Of a stretch of DNA of 64,000 bases, positions 47,301 through 58,701 are shown one piece after another. The notes under the pieces were generated by a model that was not told the origin of the DNA, searched no databases, and saw nothing but the letters and a program-made list of their open reading frames with translations. The translations under genes were made by a program, and so were the position numbers. The first letter of the stretch is position 1. Each line of letters opens with the position of its first letter. This DNA is from Leidyana gryllorum EB-2025a (Eukaryota; Apicomplexa): NCBI GenBank assembly GCA_048772705.1, contig JBLWGC010000109.1, positions 124,001 to 188,000 on the forward strand. The letters run 5' to 3'.

Positions 47301-50300
47301 GAAACAACCGTAAAGGTTGTGACGTCTGTTACTGAGGAACACATTGACATCCACGGATCTCATCCCAACTCTGCTGCACCTTCTGAGGAAGAAGAAGGGT
47401 TACTTTCGGACGAAGACAGTGAGCTAATGTCTGAGAGAGCGGTTGAGGAACCTGCCGAGAGGGTTCTGTCCAACGGGAGTCTCCGGTCTGAGGAAGACAG
47501 AGACCTCGAGGGAGTCGAGTTGTCATCCGAGGCGGAGCCGGAGGAGATGTCTACTAAAGAGGGACCCTCTGCTGCTGGCCAATTGGTGAAAGCAGAGACC
47601 GAAAGTGAGAGTCAAATCGAACTCGAGGTCACTCTTCAAAGACCACCAGAGGAGGAGTTGTCCATGCCGACGGGGCCCGAGTCGTCTCTGAAGAGCTATG
47701 ATGATGAAGAGCGTCTGTCCGAAGACTTGGGTGGCGATGGATTGCAAAGTACTACGACGATAGAGACCCGCACTATGAATTCGGTTCGGTCGTTGGACAT
47801 GGACAGAACAGAAGTCGAGGAGGAAGAGATTGTGAACAAAGTCATTAAGCAAGAAGCATCCGACGACCACCACCACCAATTTGTCGAAGAGGTGGTCGTT
47901 GTTGAGACAAAGGTTGATGGACACTTTGGAAATCCCAAGACGAACGTCACTGTTAATCAAATAGTGTCTATTGAGGGTGGCGATGATGTGCAGCGGCCCC
48001 TCCCAATAGGGGGTGGGGGAGAAATGGAGTCGGTCATATTGAGTAACAGCAGTGTGGTAGAAGTTGATGGAGCGACTACGACGGATGAAGTGCGATCTGA
48101 GGACGAAGTAGTCATTGATGGAATGGCTTTCGGCGAGGCAGTCGACGCTGCTGCCTTCACTAAGAAGGGCGGACGCAAAATGCTAATCTCAACCACCACC
48201 TTCTTGCCTCCGAAACAACAAGTGCAAACTGAAGCAGTCACTACGACGACCACCACCACTCGAAAGATCATTTCCACCACCCAACCGCCCATTCCCGCCA
48301 ATGACACCGAGAACGGATCGCTGAGATCAAAAGATGACTACCGAACAAACTCTGTCGGATCGCCGTTAGTGGACGATTTGAGCAGCGAGGAAGGGAATAT
48401 GGACGCTGGAGTGGACTCTATCAACGAGCAACGAGTCGTTGCCACAGAGTCAACTGTGAGAGTCGAAGAAGTCACCATGGATTCTGCCAAGACCCATTCT
48501 GTCTTGGAGAAAGATGAGCACATTGCCCACCCGGTGAGTGTAGAGGGGGCATCTTCAGCATCCAGTGATCTGTTGGACGACGACGAGGAGATTAGTTGTC
48601 GCTGTGCGGAAGGAGGAGGCCCGCGCGTTGTCTATCAGGAGGAGGAGGACGACTCTGTCATGGAAGAGACGGTGATTGTTGTGGAGACCGAGACACTGTG
48701 CAGCGGTCACACCAAGACTCACAACACAACAGCCCGCGAGGCTAATGTGGTGGAGGTGGTGTCTGCATTGCCCGCCTCGTCCAGCGCCTCGTCCAGCGAG
48801 TTGGAGGTCGAAGTCCAGCGTGTGGAAGAGGACGGCGGCGAAGAGGACACAGTGGAACAATACACAGTGGTGACTCAGGTGGTGGAGGAAGCAGAAGTGT
48901 CTGTGGCGGGAGGCGACTCGTTGGACTTGAGTTCCGATGAGCCCGACATCAGTAGCGAGAAGGCCACCGAGCCGGACGTGGACGCATTGAGTATTACCAT
49001 CAGCGACTGTGAAGGAGAGGGAGAAGACACGGCTAAATGGGAACGTGAGGTGGACGAAGAGGAGGTTTTGACTTATCGCTACAATGGCCCCACACGGAAA
49101 CTGATATCCAGCAGCGGATACGAAGAGGAAGAGGAGGACGCGAACGCCAGTAGTGAAGCGCTCGGGAGTGAAACGGTCGAAGACTCACCCACTTCACCCA
49201 CCACACTGCGCGAGCCGATTCCAGAAACTGACGTTGCGACTCCTCGTCAGCGTGGCAGCACTCTCAATTCTCTCGTGGAGATTACCGGTAAGATTCAGTA
49301 CAATTTTGTGACGACATTAACATTAACGTTCAGAGGAAACCACGGTGGTCCAGATTTGTCTAAATCAGAATCCCGACGTGGCCGACATTGTTTCGCCTCT
49401 CCCCGCTGACGGCCAAACCACTCCCACATCGGGAAGTGAGGGCTCATTCGAGACCTCGGATGGGAGCGCCGAAGTGATTGTCACGCGTGCAGAGTTCTTT
49501 GCGGGAGGCAGTCAACCGGACGGCGAGGGTCGGAGCTCGCAGGGCGTTGAAGTGGGCGTCGCCACTGACGTCAAGAATAAGCCACACACCAGTAAAAGCA
49601 GCAACGGCAGTACCGCTGCGAAAGAAAACTTGAGTGGAACTTCTTCAACGCCTCAAATCAGCACCTACGAGAGTGTTCAACACACACGGGAAGTGCATTT
49701 GTACTCACGAACTTCCTACTCGGAGGAGGAGGCCACTCCTCATCAGGATGGAGGCCGACCGCGCTCTCTGACATCGCACACTTCCGAGGCATGGAGCCAA
49801 TGCGGAGTCAAAGAGTTGCCTGATCTGGATGACACTTCCAGCGTGGACAGTCGAGAGGACAACGCAACCGAGCGATCCATCATCGAGTTGGAGGAAGTGG
49901 TCACAGTTCAGGAAGTCGTACACGAAGAAGTGCTGAGCGAGAGTGACAGTGGCAGCGAGCTGCTGAGCCACAGCGAACACGAACACGAGGTCACAGTCAT
50001 CGAACAAAGCCGATACTCTGCTCAAACGGTCAACACCGGCCGCGTTGAAGTTTCTCAGACTACACAGACAGTCGACCAACAGGTCGACACTCCGAGACTC
50101 ATCCAACAAGAAGAAGACAACTCGAGTGTGTTCAGCAGCTCTGAGGCCCCCGAAGAAGATCTGCCGATTGTCGAAACCGAAGACGAACCGGGAGTCCAAG
50201 CGATCGAGCAAACCATCACAACAGTCACAGAAACTTTGACCACTGTAACACAACCGATTGCTGAGGTCACAGAACCCGTCCGCGTCCCCCTCCCCGTCCA

Positions 50301-53300
50301 ACCCACCACCGACGAAGAGTCAATCAGCGAAGACGATCTCCGTTCTGTATCGTCTATGGTCTCCGAGGCGAGCAATGGTCAATTAGTTGTCGAGGAGCAG
50401 CGTGAAATTGTCCTCTTGGAGGAAAGCATTGAGAGGGAGGAGATTGTGGTGAAGAGTGAAATCGATATGGACGATGAGGGCAGCTCCTCGTCTCTGCTGG
50501 AGGAGGAGGATAACGACGACCACTTCGATGACGAGAAATTCGCTCCCTCCGAAGGCGAGAGTGAGACAGCAGACCACGGAACCCTCGACATAGGCTCCAG
50601 TGCCTCCGACACCCCAGGCGAAGGCGACAATCGCACCGTCACTGAACCCGCGACAGTGGAGGAAGAGACCAAACCGGCCTCGCCAGCGTCGGAGGTCTCA
50701 GTCTCGATATCGAGCGAGTCTGTTGAGGTTGTAATCGAGAGTGACGGAGAAGACCTCAAGTCTGTCTCGTCGGCTTCGACTCACCCTCTGCGGGCAGGTG
50801 GCAGTCTCTCCTCCATAGAGGAAGAGATGGCACCCGAGCAGCAACTTGAGACGATGGAGGAGAAGACGGTGACAACAACGACTCAGGTGGTCACCCAGGA
50901 CGTGCAGGAGGACGAAGTGGCGGAGGAGGAGGAGGAGGCGACTCCAGTCAGGATCAGTACCGTCGGATCTACGCTTCTGTCCAGCCGCTCCGACAGTGAA
51001 CCGTATGAGGAAAAGAACGCAGAGCCCGCAGTATCAGAGTCTCACGAGATACCCACAATGCCAGCGACTTCCGGGGCGGACAACCTCAAGTCTGGTTCAT
51101 CGATCAGTCTATTCGAAGAAGTTGAAGATAAGGCCGAAGAGTCCGAATTACTGTCAATGTCGACCAAACGGATGGACGAAGTGTCGTTGAGTCACACCGA
51201 CCTCAATGTCGGTGCCATGACAGCCAGAACGCACGTGGCGACATCTCAGGACGTCCAGTGGCAGGCTGACGAGTCCATCACTCAGAGCCTACAAGAGTCC
51301 ATCACTCAGAGTCTGCCACAACCCGACAGTTCTCTCGACGTTGGTGGAGATACTCTGATGCCTGAGAACGAGGAGGAGTCGAGACTGGTCTCATCCTCAT
51401 CAGAGGACCGGACTTCAGCTGAATTGCACGAAGTCACAGAAACAGAAGACGACTATCTCTCAGTTTCAGCAGAGGCGAGTACTGTTAGTGAGGGTACGGA
51501 ATCGGGAGAGGGAGAAATTACAGAAACAGCGGCTGCCGTGACCGTCACTGTTACTGAGACCACAAAGATCGAGCAGGACGCGAGTGTTGAGGCCCGATGC
51601 ACCAAAATTCACGTTGTCGACACTACCAACACTGTGGAGAACACCGCTGTCCAAGTGGAAGAAGTCAAAAATATCATCAATGCCACCATCTCCAACACCA
51701 ACGACGAGGAGTCTACGCCTCAGTCTCTAACCCCCGACGACGATGTTCCAATGCCGCATGTACACACTGAAGAATCTGTTGAAGTCGTGATCGAGACAAC
51801 CACTGAACACACTCGAGGACGCGAAACTTTGGTCACCGGTGAGCCAACAGTCTTTGAACCTCGAAGTTTAGATATCAAAATCTTCGCACACACAGTTCCT
51901 TCGATCCCCACAAAGAGTCGCGAAGAAGACTCAGAGGGATCCAGTCCAACCATTCAAGTATCTGAGGTGGACCAGAATGGAGCTGAGCATCCACTCAGTC
52001 CCACTCATCACCAGGACACCAACGCAGGAAAAGATGGGAAACCCAACCCTGATAACACTTATACGCAGATCGTTCAGACTGTGCACACCACCACTACCTA
52101 TCCCGAACCGAAACCCTCAGACTTGACAGAACTTCCAACGGTAACTACATACACAGTTCTGGAAGATCCAGAGGTGAGTTTATCCGCTTTGACACATGAA
52201 GCACTCTCTCAGATCGTGAGAGAGTTGCCACCGGGAACGGTCGACATCTTCCGCTCGATCTTAGTCAAGCTGACCCCAGGTACGCAGACGTGTTTATGCT
52301 GAGCCAGCCAACTGTGCTCCATCACCGCAGACGCTCAGTACCTGTGCGCATGCTGTCATCACCCGGTACAGTTGGCCACCTGGAGGACTGTAGGCACTCA
52401 GAGTCGCAAGCGAGTGAGTCCTACGGCCTCACAAGAGGGTGATCTGGACGAGGTGGAGATTGAGGACGAGTACGTGGCAGGTGGACGGTCAGATCGCCGT
52501 CGCGGAGATCGCAGATCACGTCGCGAGTTTGTGGAATACGAGGAGTACAGCGAGTCCGACGACGCCTGGGCTCCTCATAAAGGTTCTCAGGAACGTCGCG
52601 CTCGGATCTTAGAGGAGGTGGAGGAACGAGTACTCGTCGAGACTGAGCAAGCGATGGTGGAGATGTGGGGGAAAGCAACGCAGACTGAGACGGAAGACGA
52701 GTCTTTGCCCCAAATTCCGGAGGAAAGCACCACTGAAGAGAAGGGTGGTGTAACGGTCTGCGAGTCTGTGGAAGCTCAGACTCAAACGGACATAAGCGCG
52801 GCTCTGCTGGTGGAAGGCCGAGTGTTCGATGTCGTGACCGAGGATGAGGTACGAGACAAGGAACTCGAAGTCGAGTACCAAACACACGCCGAGAAGAATG
52901 CTGAGGGCGTTGAAGCAGATGCTGAGCTCGTAGCATTGGCGGAGAATCAGATGAAAGCCTCGACTTCAACCCAAACCGGCGAGTTCGGAGTCCATTTCCA
53001 CTCCCACACACACGAGCACGTACACGATCACCTCCATCAGCACCGTTTCGACGCTGAGGCCTTTCCAACCCAAACTGTGATCTCTTTCGCTGCCTCACCC
53101 GTGATGGCGGGGCCGAGCGGTGTGACAGTGAAGGCGCGAGGCGGCAGTGGCTACCGCAAGACCGCTTCGGTGTACTCAATGTCCCTCTCGACCGAACCTC
53201 GATCTGCTTCTCCAAGTCCGACTCCGAGTCCTTCTCCGTTGGGCGAAGGGATGCCGGAGTTTGAGCCACCGTGCATTCCTCCTCATCCACCCATGACGGA

Positions 53301-55126
53301 GGAAAGCAGTGTCAGTGAGCATGTGGTCGAGGTACCCGAAAGGCCGCATTTGAGTAGCACAGACTCGGCTGCTAACAGTTTGACTGATGATGGAATGACG
53401 CACGATGTCATAACCCCCCGTCAACCTTCGGTGGCCGCCCACGAGATGACAAGTGTCACATATATGACCAGCGAGACGGTTGGGCAGTCTGAGTGTTACC
53501 CGAGTGGCGAGCAGTCGCCGGATGATGGAGCCTCGGAAGAGTCCATCGGGGTTCACCACTCTGACTCGGTGACACCGCCTGAAGTGACAGCTCTGCTGCG
53601 CGGTCCTTCACAAACTATCAGCGACTTCCCACAGTTCTTATTTCCGGAAGACGTTGAGGATTGCAGCGAGTTCGATGGAAGTGAGAGCGGCACTGCCAAT
53701 AGTGACTCCTCCAGACATCGTCATCTGGCCAACTCTCTGGAGACGTTGAGACTGTTCCGACAACGGTCCGTCAACATCAGCCCCATTCATCGGGGACCGC
53801 AGAGCCCCACCAACGCTGGAATCCCCAAACAGTTCCCGACCAAAGCCACCCACTACAAAGCCGTTTCCCCGACTCACCCATGGGCAGTGCTCTTCATTAC
53901 CGACTGCCCAAGTCAAAGCGACCCCACCGTTGGCTATGTCACTGTTCAGGTTTACATCAATCAGCCGGTTTTCATGAAACCAGAAGATCGTAACCAACAT
54001 GGACCCTTCTCGATGATCTCTCAGAACATGGTGAAACACCGACGTTCCACTTGGGCACAAAGACGAACAGCTCAAACACGCCTCTATGAGGCCTCTTTGC
54101 TGTTCACATGTCCTCCTCCCCGAGGACTGCCCATTCACCAAGATATTGTTCAAAGCTTTGAACACGTTGTCAACAATGAGCAAATTCGAACCATGGCGAC
54201 CCGAGTGCTGCAACGAATTGTGTGCAGCGCAATTCCACTCAAGTGTCTAAACATTCCCGCTAAATTGGGTCTCTGCTGGTGGGTTGGTGCCGGCGCGCTC
54301 AGTGAAGGCGCTATCGTGGCGCGAAACGAGCTCACCGGCAGAGCTGTCATATATTCCTTCAATCACTCAAAGGAACCGCGCCTCCGTAGCCGGGCAAACC
54401 TTTGCCGTACCATTGGAGGCTTCATCACCGGAAGACTACTCCGTGGCATTCCTCCGGGACAGTTCCAACTCGATGATAGGCCACTGGGCCCCTATAATGG
54501 TTATCCTCGTAAGTCCAGTACCCCCTTGTTGTTTCCAACCCCTGCCTCGCCCAATAGTCTCACTGGAGAAGGCAATGGCTGACTACGACATCGTCGAAGC
54601 GATAGAACGGATGTTCCCTGAAGGCGAAGGACTTCAGGATGAGGACTGGCGCTTGCAGAAGGTCAATGAGGAAGTACAGCGTTGGTTGGTAGCAGCAGGA
54701 GTGGCCTTGGAGAGTAGTCGTCTCCGAACTATCGCAAGTGCAGCTCGTCAAGGGCACTTGAAGTATGAGTACACTTACTCCCTAGGGTTCCGAGGTCATG
54801 TCAGTGTCAACGACAGTATGGGATTCCTTGGCAACTCGTCTCCTGCACTGCCAAGACCACGCACTCAAACAGCCCACGCTCGGCTGCCGGTCTTCCTCAT
54901 GGAAGATCGACTGTGCATGATCCGCGGTGCGGAGAAATTGAGCCCAACTCTACTGTCTTCAGTGCCCTACCGATCGCATTTGATGGCCGAGGCTCTGACT
55001 AGCGTTGCCAAAGAGACTGAGCTCAAGCAGATCGAAGTTTTGCTCAGCTATTTGCGGCTGAGCTTCGCTCAAGCTCATTGGTTTCTGCTCAAATTGTTTG
55101 ATTTCCAGACCCAAAACACTAAGTGA
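41301..55126 (+). CDS. Giant acidic repetitive protein (4,539 aa)
   Basis: Exons 41301-41462, 41523-49287, 49334-52279, 52331-54508 and 54558-55126 join in frame to 4,539 codons plus stop. The first ~700 residues are Thr/Ser/His-rich (HHETV, SHHHE repeats). Residues of about 1,000-3,500 are extremely Glu/Asp/Ser/Val-rich. Near 44.63-45.04 kb a tandem 28-33-residue repeat has core REFVDTKQHIVIDTEQRVD, with five close copies and diverged ones (VDNKQHIVIHTEE, VDQKQHILIETTED) further on. Exon 4 begins with a Cys/His knot (LCACCHHPVQLATWRTVG). The last ~330 residues are basic, aromatic and globular (CPPPRGLPIHQDIVQSF, GLCWWVGAGALSEGAIVAR), family unknown. It could be a cytoskeletal or scaffold protein; this is inference. 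The long uninterrupted 7.8-kb exon with biased but stop-free sequence argues strongly for coding. Confidence 0.82.
44634..45045 (+). repeat. Coding tandem repeat (core VDTKQHIVIDTEQRVD)
   Basis: Five adjacent, nearly identical repeats lie inside the giant gene, mostly 84 nt (28 residues) apart with one longer interval of 99 nt. The nucleotide sequence GACCGCGAGTTCGTCGACAC and GTCATCGATACCGAGCAGCG recurs almost unchanged, so expansion or gene conversion is recent relative to the diverged copies near 44.5, 45.4 and 45.8 kb. Variable linkers are acidic (GDAVSVNSED, EDAVSITSDD). Confidence 0.9.
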
Positions 55127-55246
55127 TTCTTTTCCACTTCACGGGGCTTGGCTTAGGCCGCAAGCTTGTTCCTAGCTATTAAATTGTGTGAACATTGGTC
55201 TGCACAGGTCATGTCGGAGATATGGTCTACTCCAAATTACTATCTA

Positions 55247-56392
55247 CTAAGATGTCTCATACACCTTCCGCTGGCATAGAGGACAAATGGCGCGGGTCAG
55301 CCTGAAGGTACAGAGTCAGATCGGTAATTTCCAGAACGATCGAACACGTGTGCAAACTTACAGCCACTTGTCAATACACGGTGGATGGAAGATGTGGAGA
55401 CAGACGGGCAACTTCCTCAGCCTTTCGCGGTTTTGGAACTCCGCGAGGCAAATCGCACAAAGATCTGGGTCGCCCCCTTCTTCAGCAGGCTTTGCCCGAT
55501 ACTTGATCGTCGGAATGCGGGTGATTTCATCCTTGCGACTCAGATTTTGGAGCCGCATCTCTTCATTCCGATTGTACATTGCCCTCCGTTCCGCTTCGTT
55601 CGGGAAATAGTAGTAGAAACACGCCAACGTCAGCATTAGACGCAGCATGGAGGCAAGGATCTGACGCGGGGAAAACAAGGCAGATGATGTATATGATCAC
55701 GAATGTGCCAGACTCGGCTTTTCCACAAGCAGAGCATGGGGTTGAGTGACTGACTTACCACACCGACCGAAACATGAAGAAGGTAGGGACTGTCATGGCA
55801 TCCTCCGCAGGTGGTGACCCAATAGATTCCCATTCCGAACCAGGTATAGGCTAAGAGGGAAAGGATCTTGCTGAAGCTCCACGCTTTGCTTGAGGTGAGC
55901 TGGTTGGTTCTGAGGCGTTATTTTGCCGAGAGTACTGCGTTTGGGGAATGACAGCTCACCCAAACATAAGGCGTGTGACTTGCTGATGAGCGAGCCATCT
56001 AAGCCGTAAGGAGAAAACAAGTCGTAGAGGTAGTTGTACGAAGGCTATAATACAATTAACTAATAGCCAGAGCCTACAGGGCGTTGGAGTGGCTGGCAGC
56101 GCCGAGTTGAAGGGTATTACCGTAATGGTTTCTGGCAGTAGGCAGCTTGATCCCAGTATTTATAAAGGTAGAGAACACACGGTGCCGCAGTTCCGGCGGC
56201 TGAGACAGTGGCGACATACATGACTCGTCTGCGATACGATCAAGAGGCGCTTGGCGGGCATATTAGGTACCTCATGAATCGAAGTCCCGTTTGCGGATGG
56301 ACCACAAGGAGATCCATAAGAGGATCCCGGTATCGACGAGCATCATTCTCGGTACCAAAGAAGAATGCGAGAAGGCCGGCATGCATCATGTA
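55247..56392 (-). CDS. Membrane-anchored RING-H2 E3 ubiquitin ligase
   Basis: Several exons read from ATG 56392 (MMHAGLLAFFFGTEND) to 55247. Hydrophobic segments (LWLLVNCIIAFVQLPLRLVF; ILSLLAYTWFGMGIYWVTT; MLRLMLTLACFYYYFP) predict three or more transmembrane helices. The C-terminal RING-H2 has the C3H2C3 ligand set: CAICLAEF...LPVCLHIFHPPCIDKWL, completed across the last intron by LTRAICPLCQRK. The arrangement (several helices, then C-terminal RING) resembles plant and protist membrane RING ligases with a WF-x-G motif. It likely ubiquitinates substrates at an endomembrane. The tail-to-tail gap to the giant gene is 120 nt. Confidence 0.85.
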
Positions 56393-56609
56393 GAGCAATC
56401 CTTTGATACAGAACTATGGGAATTGATTCGCGAGGGTCTCTTCTCCTCGGCCCTCACTTTGGCAATTTGAAGCAAAACAATACCAGGCCCCGAAGCTAGC
56501 AGTAATACTTCAGATACACAGAGCACAGCGACTGCAGAGGTTGTTTCTATGCCTACCATCCTACTTCCAACCCTCTTCCCATAAGAGAGGGAAAACTACT
56601 ACTCCTCTC
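56393..56609. other. Short intergenic region
   Basis: 217 nt lie between the RNF start codon and the stop of the GPATCH4-like gene, both on the minus strand. It should hold the RING gene promoter and the GPATCH4-like 3' end. No open frame or repeat of note. Confidence 0.4.
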
Positions 56610-57085
56610 TCACAAACCCTTATCTATACGGCAGAGGGCATAGAGCTCAGCTCCACTCATCTCACTCAAGGGCTTTAACAGGTTGTTGTCATCCCCCTCT
56701 TCTTCAGACTCGTCGTCGGAACTCTCGGCGCTGTCCTTGTCAACCTTGCCAGCGATATCCAATGATCGCTCTGCAGCTATACGGTTGAACGAGTCCTCCC
56801 ACCAGGGTTGCCACTCATGCGCTTTGGCCTTGTCTGCTCCGAGCTGCACACAGTCGAAAGAGAGGGATATATAAAACGGGTTGGTACACGGCTCACCCCA
56901 AGATTCTCTGCTCTGCGTCTAATTTGCACTGGCTCCAATATGCCGTCATTGTTCTTCCCGAGTCCTTCGCCTTCTTGCCATCCGAACTTCTTCAAAAAAG
57001 CAGCACCAAAGCTGGACGATACCTCCTTCGACGAGGTTCCAGACAGTGAGAGCAGGGCCTCCTCATACTTCTTCCGACCCCCCAT
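56610..57085 (-). CDS. GPATCH4-like G-patch protein
   Basis: Two exons (57085-56897, 56843-56610; 53-nt intron) encode 140 aa. Residues of about 20-62 form a G-patch (FGAAFLKKFGWQEGEGLGKN, then DGILEPVQIRRRAENLG), a short glycine-rich motif that activates DEAH helicases. The second exon starts LGADKAKAHEWQPWWEDSFN, matching the W-W-x-x-x-FN segment that follows the G-patch in GPATCH4, a nucleolar protein linked to RNA processing and 2'-O-methylation. An acidic stretch (SSDDESEEEGDD) follows. The protein is much shorter than vertebrate GPATCH4, lacking the long basic tail. The ATG (minus, 57085-57083) shares two bases with the ATG of the divergent SUMO protease gene. Confidence 0.85.
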
Positions 57086-58699
57086 GGCAAAAAAAATGGC
57101 CACTGTGGCTGCTCCCCCGGCCGACCAAGATAAGCTGCGCCCCTTGAAGAGAAAAGCAGAGGGCCCTTTGTTTCAGTCCAAGCGTATTCGACTGGCCGCC
57201 TCACCACTCCACCTTCAACCGCCATTACGTGTGCGCATCACCCACTTTCCTCCCGTCATAATGCAACCTCCCCTCGAGCACCAAGCCGTTCTGGCTCCTC
57301 CCACCCCCCGTGTAACCAACAATGCGCTTGATGGCGCCTTAGTAGTCCAATCCTTGCGGTCACAGCCCTTTGATCCTCAACGGGTCCGTAATGACCTCCA
57401 AGCCTACCGAGCGGAGGTCGGTCGTCGAGGGGTGCGTCTAGTCTACCTTTCTTTCTCCCCTCACACTCTGCAAACAGACCTCCTGGCGGGCTATCGCGCA
57501 CCCTATACGTAGTTTGTATGAGAATTTGAAAGTCTCCATAACGGAAGTGCTCCGATACAACCGTTCCACTGCTCCTCCTCCCCGTGTAAGTTCTTTTCCT
57601 CCCGAGATATCACACCAGACCCACTCCGCAGCCCGAATGGATCGCGGCAGCTGAGAGTTCCCGCTTCGTTGAAGTCACACCTGAAGAAGCGGCAAAGGTA
57701 GAGTATCTGCTAGAAACCGTTGACGACGACCCGTGCACAATCGTTGCTGAGGTCGATGGCATCACCCTCACCAAGTAAGACAAGTTGTGGTGGGCAACTC
57801 GCTCGACAACAAGCCCTGCAGACGCGATATGCGGTGCCTGCGGAGCGGCGAATGGCTGAATGACGAAGTAATAAATAGTTATATGAATCTCTTGAATGCG
57901 CGAAGCCGCCGAATGCATGAGCAGCGCAATCTGCCACTCGCATATCATTGGTCTACCTTCTTCTATTCCTCACTGACTGCTGAAGACAGCTATGGACAAC
58001 GGGAGTACACCTACAATCGTGTTCGAAGATGGACCACACGCAAGAAGGTTGATTTATTCTCAATGGATCTCGTCTTTATGCCGATCCATATCAACAAAAT
58101 ACATTGGGCACTGGGATGTATAGATCTTCGGTAAGCTTTGTCTTCCGGCCGATCCCGGACATCGCATGATGCAGGAGCAAGCTGATCTTCTTCTTTGACT
58201 CACTCGGAGGGATGGCGGAACGGGATTTTTTCGACACATTGCTGAGATACTTGGACGATGAACATCAGGATAAGAAGGGTAAGCCACCGTCATATGCGCG
58301 GAGACACAACTCATCGTATACACACACACGAACACACACACACACACTTACTTAGGTTCCCCTCTACCTGACAAGGATAAGTGGATGTTCGCGGGTAACA
58401 ACTTTGCGTTATCGGTATTTCTGCCTCGTTACAAGTTTGACATGTTGACGGGGCCTGATGCAATGCGAGACAACTCGACGTTGGTTGTGGAGGTTCCGTT
58501 CCAGGACAACGGGTCCGATTGCGGGGTTTTCGCGTGTCAATATGCGGAGAGCCTGGGGCTGTTGAGGTTCCCGTTTGAGTTCAGTTCGGAAGAGATTGGG
58601 ACGCGAAGGCACAAAATGGTGGGTGGCACTAGAAAGGTTGTGGTTAACTACTAGCATGTTCAGGCACTGCAAATTATCAGAGGGTGCATTGATTCCTGA
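57084..58699 (+). CDS. Ulp1/SENP-type SUMO protease (C48)
   Basis: Seven exons (57084-57431, 57478-57585, 57632-57774, 57822-58130, 58175-58278, 58356-58618, 58664-58699) give 436 aa if ATG 57084 is used; ATG 57096 would remove four residues. The N-terminus is basic (LKRKAEGPLFQSKRIRL), a probable nuclear signal. The C-terminal protease domain has RDMRCLRSGEWLNDEVINSY, catalytic His in KIHWALGCID, catalytic Asp in FFFDSLGG, and Gln/Cys in VPFQDNGSDCGVFACQYAE. All triad positions are intact. Ulp1 enzymes mature SUMO and deconjugate it, often at the nuclear pore. The intron before exon 6 carries an AC microsatellite. The stop lies 2 nt from the stop of the convergent NAT10-like gene. Confidence 0.92.
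58318..58347 (+). repeat. AC dinucleotide microsatellite in SUMO protease intron
   Basis: An (AC)n-type run with one GA interruption directly precedes the 3' splice site (CTTACTTAG) of the fifth intron of the Ulp1 gene. It extends that intron to 77 nt and replaces a usual polypyrimidine tract. Length variation between strains would be expected. Confidence 0.8.
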
Positions 58700-58701
58700 G
58701 G

